64,000 bases of DNA from Chlorella sorokiniana (taxonomy: Eukaryota > Chlorophyta > Trebouxiophyceae > Chlorellales > Chlorellaceae). Made by a program: the position numbers and the translations under genes. The notes below the pieces were generated by a model, which made no database searches, had not been told where the DNA came from, and was given only the letters and a program-made list of their open reading frames with translations. The stretch lies in assembly GCA_025917655.1 (NCBI GenBank), contig CP084619.1:1612001-1676000 (forward strand), given 5' to 3'. Shown here in pieces: positions 43,013 through 54,100 of this stretch (position 1 is the first letter of the stretch; each line of letters opens with the position of its first letter).

Positions 43013-45233
43013 ATGCTTCGCACAGGGTTTACAGCCGCTGGCAGCCAAGCCTCTGCCGCGCTCTCTGCATTTGCGGTCGCTTTCGCCAGCTCGATGAACG
43101 CTGCTCAGGTCCCACATACGTTTAATGTTGCTCCGCTCGCCTTGATACGCCCGCTACACACCGCGCCAGCCACGCCCGCCCCACCTCCCGCCCTGCCGCC
43201 GCTGGAGCCCTGGGCTCATGCGGGTGAGCCCATTTCCAGGGCCGCTACGCCCCCATCGTCCTGGTACACCCACCCCACAGTACTGGAGCACGAGAGTCAA
43301 TCGGTGTTTGGGCGCAGCTGGCTAGCGGTGGCCCATGCTAGCCTTCTGGCGTCGCCGGCCTCGTACGCTGCTGGCAGCCTGCTGGGCCTGCAATGGCTGG
43401 TGTGCCGGGATGAGGAGGGCCAGCTGCGCGCCTTTCACAACGTGAGCCAGGCGCATCTGCGCTGCATCATGCTTCGAGGACAACTGGGGATGGCCAAGGG
43501 TGCAAAGGGCTCACAGCAGCCCTGCGCCCGACCGCTGCCGCAGGTGTGCCGCCACCACGCCGCCATCCTGGCCGAGGGCTCCGGCGCCGCCTCATGCTTC
43601 CGCTGCCCCTACCACGGCTGGACGTATGGGCTGAATGGGCGTCTGCAGCGCGCGCCCCGAGGCTCAAGGGGATCGAGGGTTTTCGCGCCGCCGAGCACGG
43701 CCTGCTGCCGCTGGCAGTGGAGCAGTGGGGCGGCCTGGTCTGGGTGCGTCAGCAGCCTTTGCTGAAGCGCCAGCCAGACTTACCGGATGATGCAGCACCG
43801 CAGGCGGCAGCGGATAGCGAGCATGGGGTGGCGGAGTGGCTGGGGCCGCGCGGCGCCGCGGCAGCTTTGGCGGCAGGCATGGGCGACCAGCTGGTGCACG
43901 TGGCCAGCCGCTCCTACGAGCTGGCCTGCAACTGGAAAGTCTTTGTGGACAACTACCTGGTGGGCGGCCGGCTGCCGTGGCTGGACGCATGCAGGCAGCG
44001 TGCGCCTGCGCGGAAACACTGCCGCCGCTGCACGCTGCCTGTACCGGCGTGCGGCTGCCGGGAGCTGGTGGCGCCTTCCCGCCCCCAAACTGTGCTGGTG
44101 CCGCCTTCCCGCCCCCAAAAACTGTGCCGCCCCCCTCCCCCAGGATGGCGGGTACCACGTGAGCGTGGCGCACCCCGAGCTGGCGGCGGGCCTGGACCTG
44201 CCCACCTACCGCTCCACCACCTACGGCCGCCTCTCGGTGCAGACGTGCCAGCCAGCGGCGGCGGAGGGCAGCGCAGCGACCGCAGGGCCAGCGGCAGCAG
44301 GCCGCCAGGAGCAGCGCGACTCGCCGGGGGAACGGCTGGGCCATGGCCGCGCCCCGGCCTACATCTTCATCTACCCCAACCTGATGCTGAACAGGTGGGG
44401 CTGTGCTTTGGGTCGCAGCCGGGTACACCCATCTGGCTATGCTTTGCCGCAAGCATCGCCATGCCACGACATCCGCCCCAGCCGCCCTCAGCCATGCAAG
44501 CCGAGCTGCCCCTGCTCCCGATTGTCGGGTTCAGGTACGGTCCGTGGTTGGACACCAACACCGTCATCCCGCTGGCCGCCGACCGCTGCAAGGTGGCACC
44601 CCACGCTTCTTCTTTTTGCACGCTGAGCCCCCGACGCAGCTCAATGGCGTTCCCATCAGCGGCCATCCTTGTGCCTCAACGCTTTTGTGAATCGCACATG
44701 CACCACCGCAGGTGCTGTTCGAGTACTACGTCGAGGCGAGCTTGGCAGGCAACACGGACTACGTGCAGGCCAGCCTGGCGGCCAGCCACCGCGTGCAGGT
44801 GGAGGATGTGGCGCTGTGCGAGTCGGTGCAGCGGGGCCTGGCCTCAGCGGGCTACGACACCGGCAGGTGTGTGCGCGTGTGCGGGGCAGGGGAGCAGCCA
44901 CAGGGGCTCGCACATCGCTCGGCTCACAACCAGGCCCAGCTGCTCCCCTGCAACACCATGGCCAGTCACAGTGACGCAGCCTGCTGCCCTGGGGACCAAC
45001 AGCACTCCTGCGCTGAGCGGCGCCCTGCCCGGCTGCCCAACCGCCGCAGGTACGCCCCGGGCGTGGAGGGGCCCATGCACCACTTCCACTCCCTCCTGCA
45101 CGCCGACCTCACCGCAACCAGCCTCAGCCAGCAGGGCGGCCAAGAAACGCCAGCGCGGTGCCCCCAGCGGCCCCTGCTCCCAATTAATACCGCCCTGGTG
45201 ATGCACGGCCCAGGGTTTGCAAGCCCCGGCTGA
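43013..45233 (+). CDS. Rieske non-haem iron oxygenase, choline-monooxygenase-like
   Basis: Exons: 43013-43441, 43544-43959, 44144-44394, 44535-44592, 44712-44866 and 45050-45233. The leader (MLRTGFTAAGSQASAALSAF and on) suggests organelle targeting. The Rieske cluster is CRHHAAILAEG and CFRCPYHGWTYGLNGRL (C-x-H, C-x2-H). The catalytic domain has YELACNWKVFVDNYLDGGYH and VSVAHPEL, the Asp/His pattern that binds mononuclear iron and typical of plant choline monooxygenase, then YIFIYPNLMLNR and YGPWLDTNTVIPL. Choline monooxygenase makes betaine aldehyde on the way to glycine betaine; a different substrate is possible. The frame slips one base at about 43665, at a cccc run between LQRAPR and LKGIEGF. 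The intron at 43960-44143 has a short duplicated segment near 44075-44125. Confidence 0.85.
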
Positions 45234-45284
45234 GCAAGCCTGGCAGGTGTTGGATACTGTTACTTGTGGCCCGCCAGGCGTCAA

Positions 45285-47170
45285 TCAAATGCCATACCCA
45301 AACACGGCACGTATGCGGCCAAACACTTGGTTCTTCCACCCCGCCTCCGTCACCCCCACCACGTCGTGGTTGCCAAAGCGGTCGGCATCCGGGATGCCGG
45401 TCTGCTTCAGGGTGACCACCGCGTTGCCGCGGTCGGGCTCATCAAAGGCCAGCTCCAGCCGCGAAAACACGCCGTCCTCCCAGTTACTGCAGTGGGAAGG
45501 CGGAGTGCGGAGATGGAGAGGCACGAGAAGCACGCAGCGCACATGCACAGCAGAGGCCGCCATTGCTGCGGTGGCTGAGAGCAGGCGGGGAGTGCAACGG
45601 TGCGGCAGCACACCTGAACCGCCAGTCCATGACAATGCGCTTGGCAGGCTCCACCTCGCGGAACACGCCCTGCACGCTGCCGCCAAACATAGAGAAGCGG
45701 CCGCCCTGCAGGGGGTGCGCGCCAGTGGCGGTTTGTGCACACTGCCAGGCTGCGGGGCAGCCCAGGAGCAAGTGCCATGGCATGGAGTTGTGCTGCGGCT
45801 GCACAGCGCGTCGCACCGGCCGCGGCTCCGCCTCTGCAGGGCTCTGGGTGTATGCCATGATGCGAGGGGGCGCGGTGAAGCACTCAAAGATGTCTGTTTG
45901 GGGGAAGGGAGAGAAACGTGGCAATTGTGCTTAGGATTACGAGAGAGCGTGGGGGAACTTGGGAGAGGGTTCAGGCAAGGGCACACGCTCCAGGCAGCCC
46001 ATGGACGCTGGAAGCTTACGCATTCCCCATACCTTCTGCCCGCGCAAAGAACTTCTCCTTCAACTTGATGCTGTGCCCGCTGCCTGCTGCGTTGTCCGCC
46101 ACCTTCGCCTCCGTTGCTGGAGGCTGCGCCGCGGCGCCCACGGCAGCAGCGCCGCCGCTGCCAGCGACTCCCGCGGCGGCAGCCAAAGCATCCACCGGCT
46201 TTGCCGGCGCTGCCTTGGGCTGTGCTGCGCCGCTGCGCATGGGGCCTCCGGCGCGCAGCTCAGCCACGAACGTGGCCAGCGCATCGTGGATTACCTGCCG
46301 GGACGGGGCGGATGGCGGCACGTTGCCCAACACAGCGTCAACGCATCATGACCCAGCCTCCCTCGCTCGCTGTCGGCGGCGGCTGCGGCTGCGGCCGCTG
46401 GAATCGCCAGCTCAAGCAGGCACCCCGAGCCGACCCGCACCTTCTTGCCGCTGCTGAGGATGGCCTGCTTGGCTTTCTGCGCGGCGGCACCCTCGGTGCT
46501 TGTGGCAACCTGCGGTGGGAGGGCGGCACAGGGCGGGCTCCTGGTCAGGCTCCCCCTGGCGCCCTCCAGGCCGCCCCGTCGCCCTTGTCGTCCTCCCGCG
46601 GCTGGTTGGCAGCACAAAATATCACAGCAACCATTCGCGCAATGCCCCGCCCTGGCCATACAGACGGGCAGGCTTGATAGGCACACGACACTGCGCACTC
46701 GAGGCCCCCCACCCGCTGCCCACCTGCAGGTCTGGATCCTCGTCGTAGTTCTCCTCAGACACATACGGTAGCCGCACCTCGCCGCTCACCGCGATGCCTG
46801 CACCATCGGCGTCGCCGCACTCCCACCCCAGCACCACCGCCAGCTCGTAAGCTGCAATGATCTTGTTTTTCCGGTTGTTCACCACCGCCTCGCCCTCGCA
46901 GCTCCTCACGCCGGTGCACCGCACAGCCAAGCCGCTGCCCGGCGCGAGGTCGGCGCCCCCAGCAGCTCTGCAGCGACAGCAGACGGTGGGGAAGCTTGTG
47001 GGAGGTGCACAGCAGGCGGTGATGGAGCATCATGGCAGACGGACCGGGCGAAGCGCACCTTGCAGCCGCTCTTGGCACCAAGGCAGGGCATCTTTCTCCA
47101 CCCAGTGCCAGCCGTTCGTTACGGCCAGATACGCCAAGATCAGAAACTTGCCATCTGCAAGCAAGTGCAT
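45285..47170 (-). CDS. AHSA1: Activator of Hsp90 ATPase (Aha1)
   Basis: The N-terminal domain starts NGWHWVEKDALPWCQERL and continues CEGEAVVNNRKNKIIAAYEL, VSGEVRLPYVSEENYDEDPD, VIHDALATFVAELRAGG. An Ala/Pro-rich linker leads to the AHSA1 (START-like) domain: IKLKEKFFARAEG, DIFECFTAPPRIMAYTQSPA, FSMFGGSVQGVFREVEPAKR, IVMDWRFR, NWEDGVFSRLELAFDE, VTLKQTGIPDADRFGN, GWKNQVFGRIRAVFGYGI. The two-domain protein binds Hsp90 and speeds its ATPase. The usual start (MAKxGEGDPRWIVxER) is not seen: ATG 47170 is the nearest in frame, and a short first exon upstream is likely. Its stop lies just 51 bases from the stop of the convergent Rieske gene. Confidence 0.9.
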
Positions 47171-48100
47171 CAAGGGAAACACGGCATGAAGCGGTGCTTG
47201 CGCTCGGCTGCGGCCGGCCTCTGCCGCCGTCCACGCTGTCTCAAACCCACCTAGCGTCTCCCTCGCCCCACTTTGCCTGCAGAACATGTTATTTAAGGGA
47301 GTGAGGCGATGAAACAATGACCGGCGGTCGTGTCCATCCGCAACTCACCATTATTACGTTTCAGCTCTTGAAGGATGCAGTGATTGCGCAAACTCACATT
47401 CAGAGTATATGTAACGAAAAGATGTGCCGGTTGCTCCCCGCTGACAGGGCACGGGGCCCTTTCTAGAAGGAGAGGCGGCGGCGCCATCGCCATGACTGCC
47501 TTGCTGCGCCTGACAAACCCCGTGAGTTGTCTTGCTGCTGTGGTCGAGGTAGGACATGTGAAACATATGGTGACCTGCAATCTGATCCTGCTGGCCCTTG
47601 TGTCCGGGTCTATCGAGACTGCATCCCTGCCGCCAGTCATTCCGTGCAACGTGGCGACTGTTGATGCACCCGTCGTGGCGCACCGACATGATGGATGCAG
47701 GAGGGTTTTTGCCAACCCGACTAATTCTGTTCTGCACTACTGCATATTGGAACATTGCTTTGAGGGACCGGTTAGCTTCGTGCAAGGAATCAAGGGGGAC
47801 AGTTGCGTGGGGGTCGGCAAAATGCTGCACACACCAACAGCAAGCTGTTGGCTTCACCAATACATATGTTGGCACCAAGCGTTCACATGCCTAAAGGAAT
47901 TATGGTCACCAGCAGTTGTGGCAGCTAGCGCCCAGGTGTTTGCCATGCGATAGTGCCGCCACGCTGCCGTGCAGGAAAGGGCGGCCGCCCTGGCATTGTA
48001 GCAGCCCGCTTTGACGTGCCGGCTGTCTCCGAACGATCGCGCCAGCCGTTCGGGACTCTCAACTTCACCACCCTTCCTATGTTTGTCACTTGAAGAAGCC
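47171..48100. promoter_or_regulatory. Divergent region, Aha1 / UPL ligase
   Basis: About 930 bases, AT-richer from 47300 to 47950. It must hold the first Aha1 exon and both promoters. A 189-codon plus-strand open frame at 47384-47953 has no domain and irregular composition, and I do not count it as a gene. Confidence 0.5.
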
Positions 48101-51100
48101 ATGCGAGTGAAGGCGAGGCGCTCAGTGGAAGCGGTGGGTGTTGGAGGGCACCATCGCTGCTCCCGGGCACTGATCGCGGGCCTGGGACCCTGCAGGGTGT
48201 GGCGGGGTGCCGTCCCTCAATTGCTTGGCCTCTCGCAACCCCGTTGCTGTGGCACCGGCACTGTTGCGCTCAGCGCCCCGCTCTAGACCATCTGTTGCCG
48301 TGCTGGGTTCCATCCAAGGCCGCAGCCGGCAGGGTCGGGCCTCGGCTCGATACCAGCAGCAGCGGCGGTGGCAGGAGGCTGGGTTGTATACCCACCTGCC
48401 CGCCCGTCCATTCGTCAGGGTTCAATGGCTTTTCCCAACAGGCTGCAGAGACATGTGTTGCGGCGGCTGTTCAGTCTCCCTTTTCAGCGAGCCCCGCACC
48501 ATTGCTGTCCTTGCTGCCGCAGCCGGAGGCCATCCGCGTGGCTGTGGACGCTGTGGTCAGCCAGCCGCTGGACGCACTTGGAGAGGTGCTCAAAGGATTC
48601 ACCTGGGAGTTCGAGTCGAAGGTGGGCCCCTGCTGGGGGTGGTGCATTGGGTGGTCATGGTTGCAGGCAACTCTCCCCCGCTGTCGATTCCTGCTGCTGG
48701 TGGTTGCTGCTGTGTGATGCTCGCCGCGGCGGCATGCCACCGACCCAGGCGCCGGGCTCGCTGCCAGCCGGCCCGCCATGGTGGCGCGATCCTGGCCCTG
48801 CGTCACTCTGCACACCCTGCAGGGCGACATCCACCACTGGATCCCGCTGCTGGACCACTTCGACGCTTTCTTCCAGCAGCACATCCAGGGCCGGCACGAC
48901 CTGCAGCTGGACTATGGCGACGCTGACCAGCAGGGCGGCAGCCCGGCGGCGCCGCCGCCGCCCAGCAGCAGGCGGCGGGGCAAGGTGGCGAGGTGGCGGC
49001 CGACCCTGTCTTCCCCACTGTCGCGGTGCTGGAAGTGCTGCGGGTGACCACGCTGCTGCTGGAGGGCTGCTCCAACAAGCACCTGTACAACTCGTACGAG
49101 GTGGGCCCCCTCGCCGCGCGGCGGCGCCGCGCGGCAGGCGGCCGCGGCAACCGCGGCAGGCTGCTGCTTGGCAGGCCGCAGCCGCGTTGCGGCGCACCCC
49201 CGCAGCGCGGGTCATGCTGACCAGCCGTGCTGAATGCTCCCGCAAGCGGCGTCGCTTTGCCCAGCCCCACCCCATCGACGGCCATCGCTGCCGCTCGCCC
49301 CTTTCCCCCTCCCCGAGCAGCACCTGTCCCTGCTGCTGGCGGCCCCCAGCAGCGACGTGGTGCTGGCCACGCTGCAGACCCTGGCCGCCTTTGTGCGCAA
49401 GTCCTCCTCGCCCACCACGCGGTGCGCCCTGCCCCCGCCCCCGCCCTGCTCCCGGCTCCGCCCCCAGCTGTGACGGCCCCGCATTCCTGTGTGGAACGTG
49501 TGCGACCTCCGGCCCGCTGTTGAGTTTCACCCTCCAGCGACCGCGCACTGCGTTCCTCCGCTCCCCACCCCGCTGCAGGTGGGGCGGCACCGAGGACCTC
49601 AACTCGCGGCTCGTGGCGCTGGCGGGCGCCTGGGGCGGCGGCGAGGAGGGCCCAGACCTGCTGACCTGCGCGCGGCGACCCCCTACCCAGCCCCCAACCT
49701 CCCTGCACTTCCAGTTTTACGCACCGCGCGCAGCCCCAAGAGGCAGCCGCGGGGATGCGGCCGCCGCCGACGGGCTGCCGCACAGCGGCGGGCTGCGCGT
49801 GATCGACCTGCCCGCCATCGGCCAGCTGCCAGAGACGGGTGAGCATGCCAGCCTGTGCATATGCTGCACAGGCTGCCGAGCTCGTGCGTTGCAGCCCCTG
49901 GCCGGTCCTTTACGCTGGCCGACATTGCTGCCCTACCTGTGCACCACCCCTGCCGCACCTCCCCCTTGGCCGCAGACCACCAGCTGCTCCAGCGATTGGT
50001 GCGGCAACACGGCGTGCCCAAGGACAAGCGCTTTGCCCTGCTGCACAAGGTGCACCCTGCTCCCGCCCCGCTGCTGCGCCAGCCTGCGCACACGCCGGCA
50101 GGCACGCTTGCCTGGCTGCACCAGCAGCGTGCGCTGCAGGCTTGCTTCACCCCGCTGCGCGGCGCGCCCGTGCCGCAGATTCGGGTTGCGCGCGCCATGG
50201 GCGCACCCGCCACCCGCGCCCTGCTGCTGCGCCTGCGCCTCGTCGCCTTCTACGTCGCCTTCCAGTCCAGCCCCTCCCGACCGAGGTGGCCGCCCTGTTC
50301 CAGGCAGCCCCGACTTTGTGCAGCAGGTGGGGCGCCTGGGCGCCCGCTGCCCGCACCATGAAACGCCCGGATGCTTGAGCGGTCGGACGCCAGGGTTCTG
50401 CTCTGACAGCTGGCATTCCGCCGTGAAGGGTGCGCCTTGGCTGACCCGCCTTAGCCCCGCCTCCCCTTGCAGCTGGCTGCCCTGCTGCGCCATGAGGGCA
50501 GCGTGCCCGACGAGGTGCAGACGCTGGCGCTACGCTGCCTGTCGGTGCAGGTGGGCTGCTGTGCCGCCCAGTGCATGGCTGGGCGACATGTGGGTGCTGG
50601 GCAGGCAAGCGCAGGGGGCATGCGCTGGCCGGCTGGTGGTCTGAGCCCGCCGTGTATGCTCCGCGCTGCTGCCTTCCCACTCCACCTTGCAGCTGCTGGA
50701 CCGCGCGCGTCACACTGCTGTCATCGCCGCCATCTCGGGCGGCGAGCAGAGCGGGCTGCTGGCGCTGCTCATCCATCGTGCAGTGGCCTCGCTCACGGGT
50801 GCGGCGGCAGACTGCCCGGCGGGCTGGGGGGGAGGGCCCGGGCGCGCGCGGGCGGGGGGCCACCCTTTGTTGGTGGGATGCACAGATGCCGGCGCGGCGC
50901 AGCTGGCTGGCACTGCGGACCAACGTGCCGTGCCGTGCAGCACCGCATTTGCCACCCTTGCCCCCACACCCAGCGCCCTTGTTGTGTGTCCTGCCGCAGG
51001 GCGCGAGGCGGTACCTGTGCGGTACAGCGCCGCGTTTGTGGAGGCCCTGCTGTCCATGCTGGGCGCCCTGGTCACCTCCACCTCAGGCGAGTCCCGCCCG

Positions 51101-54100
51101 CCTGCGCCTGCCGCTGCTCGCTGGCAGCCAGCTGTGCGCCTGGCGCTCATCCGCAGCTTCTGCAGTGTGTGAAGGCCCCCTCCCCCTACACACACACTGC
51201 AGGCACCGCCGCGCTGTCCGACGCGAGCCTGGTGCCCGCGCTGCTGCCGCTGCTCGAGCACCGCGACCCGGCGCACCTGGCGCTGGTGGCCGCCACCGTG
51301 CGCATCCTGGAGGCCTTCATGGACTTCAGGTGAGGCGCGGGCGCGGCTGCTGCGCTGCTGGCGGGGCCCCCGCTGGCCTGCTCACCGCCTGCTCACCGCC
51401 TGCTCACCGCCTGCCCTGCCTGCCCTCCCTCGGCACCCACCCTGCAGCCCCTCCAGCAGCAGCCTGTTCCGCGAGCTGGGCGGCCTGCGCACCATGCTGC
51501 AGCGCCTGCGCTACGAGGTGGACCAACCCGCAGAGACCAGCACGGCGGCAGGCAGCGGCGCGGCGGCGGCGCCGCCCGCAGCCGCCAGCGATGCCATGCA
51601 GGCCGAGGCGGCTGCTGGCTCGGCAGCGGCGGCGGCGGCTCAGCAGCCTCAGAATGCGGTGCCCTACAGCCGCCGCCTGCTGCTCAAGTCGCTGCTGCGG
51701 GCCATCGCCATCGCCAGCTACTCCCCCGGTGAGCATGCGCAGCGCTGGACGCGTGTGCTGCCACGGCGCTCCGCTGCCTGGCTGCCCTTGCCGGCCCCAC
51801 CACGGCATGCTGCCTGCCTGCTCTGCTGCTGGGCTGGCGCCTCCTCTGCCCACACAGCTTTATGCCTCACACGCTGCGCCTGCGCCGCAGGCTCCACCCA
51901 CCGTGCCGCCGAGCGCGACGCTGCCGAGCTCTACGCCTGCCTGCGTACCATCTTTGAGCGCAGGCACGGCGCTCGCTCAGGGCTGCATCAGCCTTGCTCG
52001 TGTCCCCTCCCCTCTTTATGTGCCTCCTGCCTGCTGTCTGGCTTCATGTCTGCTGGCCCTTCATTCAGACGACCCCCCCCCACCCCCACCCCCCCCCCCC
52101 CACCCCCACCCACCCACAATCAATGCCCCTCCCTGCCCGCAGCAAGGAGTTTGGTGGCGGCCTGTTTGCGCTGGCTGCCTCCGTGGTGGCTGACCTCATC
52201 CACCACGACCCGCTCTCCTACCGCGCACTCGACGAGGCCGGGCTGCCGCAGGTGCCAGCGCCGCCAAGCGCCGCCGCCCGCAGCTGAATGCGCCGCCTGC
52301 CCGGATGTGGGGCTGCGGTGTTGATTGGGGGTGTCAGCGCCGCCCAGACACCCCCAAACCCTGCGCCTTGGCAACTAAGCAAAGGGCCAGTCGCTGGCCC
52401 CTTCCATCGCCTCTCCTCCCACCCTCCTCACCACCCTCCACACTCGCCTGACCCTCCGCCCCCGTGTCCCCCCTTACGCCACCAGGCCTTCCTGGACAGC
52501 GTGCGTGGCGGCGTGCTGGCGTCCATGGAGGCGGTGGCGGCGGTGCCCAACACCCTGATGGCCCTGTGCCTCAACACGGGGGGCCTGGCGCGCGTGCGTC
52601 GCTCCAGGGCGCTGCGCTGCTCGTCCCCATCTTCTCCTCCCGCCAGTACGTCAAGGCGCTGCAGGGTGAGAGGCGTTGGCGTGGGAGGGGCACCCCTGCG
52701 CTGGGGCTGGGTGGGCCGGGCCGACGGGCATCCTTGCAAAGCAATGCTGCCTGCCCTCTGTCTGTTTGTGCGGGACCGCTGGTCGGCAATGGCTCCGGCC
52801 CACTGCTGCGAGTACCCTCCCTCCACACACGCACACGCACCTTAGTAGCCCGCCCCCCCTTTTCTCCTTCCACACAGGCGAGTCTGCGGTGGTCCTGGGG
52901 GCGGGGCTGGATGAGCTGCTGCGACACGTGCCGCAGCTGCGCCCAGATGGCGTGGACGTGGTGGTGCGCATACTGCGCCGACTGTGCATGCTGGGGAGCC
53001 CAACCCGCCCAGGCCGGCACCCAAGCCTCCCACACAGCCCGCGGAGCCCGCAGCAGCGGGGCAGGGCGCCCGCCGCACCGGCGCAGAATGCACCCGTGGG
53101 CGGGGGCTCAGACCCTGCGGAGGGCGGCAGCAGCGCGGCGGCGATGGAGACGGACGGCGGCGGCGCGGCACGGGCGGCGGGGAGGAGGCGATGGATGTTG
53201 AGGCGCCCCGGAGCAGCAGCAGCAGCAGCAGCAGCAGCCTCCTGGAAGCGAGGCTGGGCAGCGGGCGCATCAGGATGCCGACATGGGCGCTGAGGGCGGC
53301 GCAGCTGGGGCCGCCGCGCCTGCAGCAGAGCAGCCCGCGGATGGCCAGCAGCAGCAGCAGCCGCCGCAGGAACAGCCGCAGGAGCAGCAGGAGGAGGATG
53401 ACGTGGCTGTTGACGAAGATGAGGAGGAGGTGGCAGAGGACCCCGAGGCCGAGGCGTACCTGGTGGAGTGTGTGACGTACACGGGTGGGCGGCAGCATAC
53501 CGCACCGACGTACTGCCTGCACCGACAGCGCCCACAGCCACAGACTGCGTGGCCTGTGCCATGCACCGCCGCACTGTGCACGTCCTGGAATGACCGCGGC
53601 CGTGCTGCCGCCCGCCCTCCTCCTCTTGCAGCTCGCATGCTGGAGACGATGCTGACGAGCGGCGAGACGGCCAAGTGAGTTCACAGCCTCCGCGCCCCTG
53701 CCCGCCTGTCTTGTGGCCTGGTGACCTTGCTTGCGCCGCATGGCTGCGGCCGACCCACCGCGCTGTGCTGTCCGGCCTGCACCCTCCCCCAGGCTGTTTG
53801 TGGAGCGCGGCGGCGTCGAGCTGCTGCTGGCGCTCTACCGCCTGCCGCGCCTGCCCCCACCTTTGGCAGCACCAACGCCAGCCACAGGCAAGGGTCGAGG
53901 AGCAGCGGGGGGTCCGGCCGCTGGGGATGCGCGCCTTGCGGCCAGTTCAGGCTGCTGGCTGCGTGCTGCGCCCCCTCCTGCGTGTGGCCCTGCCGTCACT
54001 GGCATCATTTCTCGTGCGCCTTGACCCTCCCGAGCCCCTCCTCCCCCATCCTCCCCGCAGCCTGCTCGTCTCCTTCCGCGTGTTCACCTCGCAGCAGGCC

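Noticed and set aside
47384-47953. 189-codon plus-strand open frame between Aha1 and UPL
   Set aside because: Starts in sequence next to the divergent promoters, shows no domain and no codon bias like the neighbours.
48655-49846. Several 300-350 codon minus-strand open frames in the UPL gene
   Set aside because: They mirror plus-strand exons with clear UPL1/2 homology and have Arg/Gly/Ala-biased composition without motifs.
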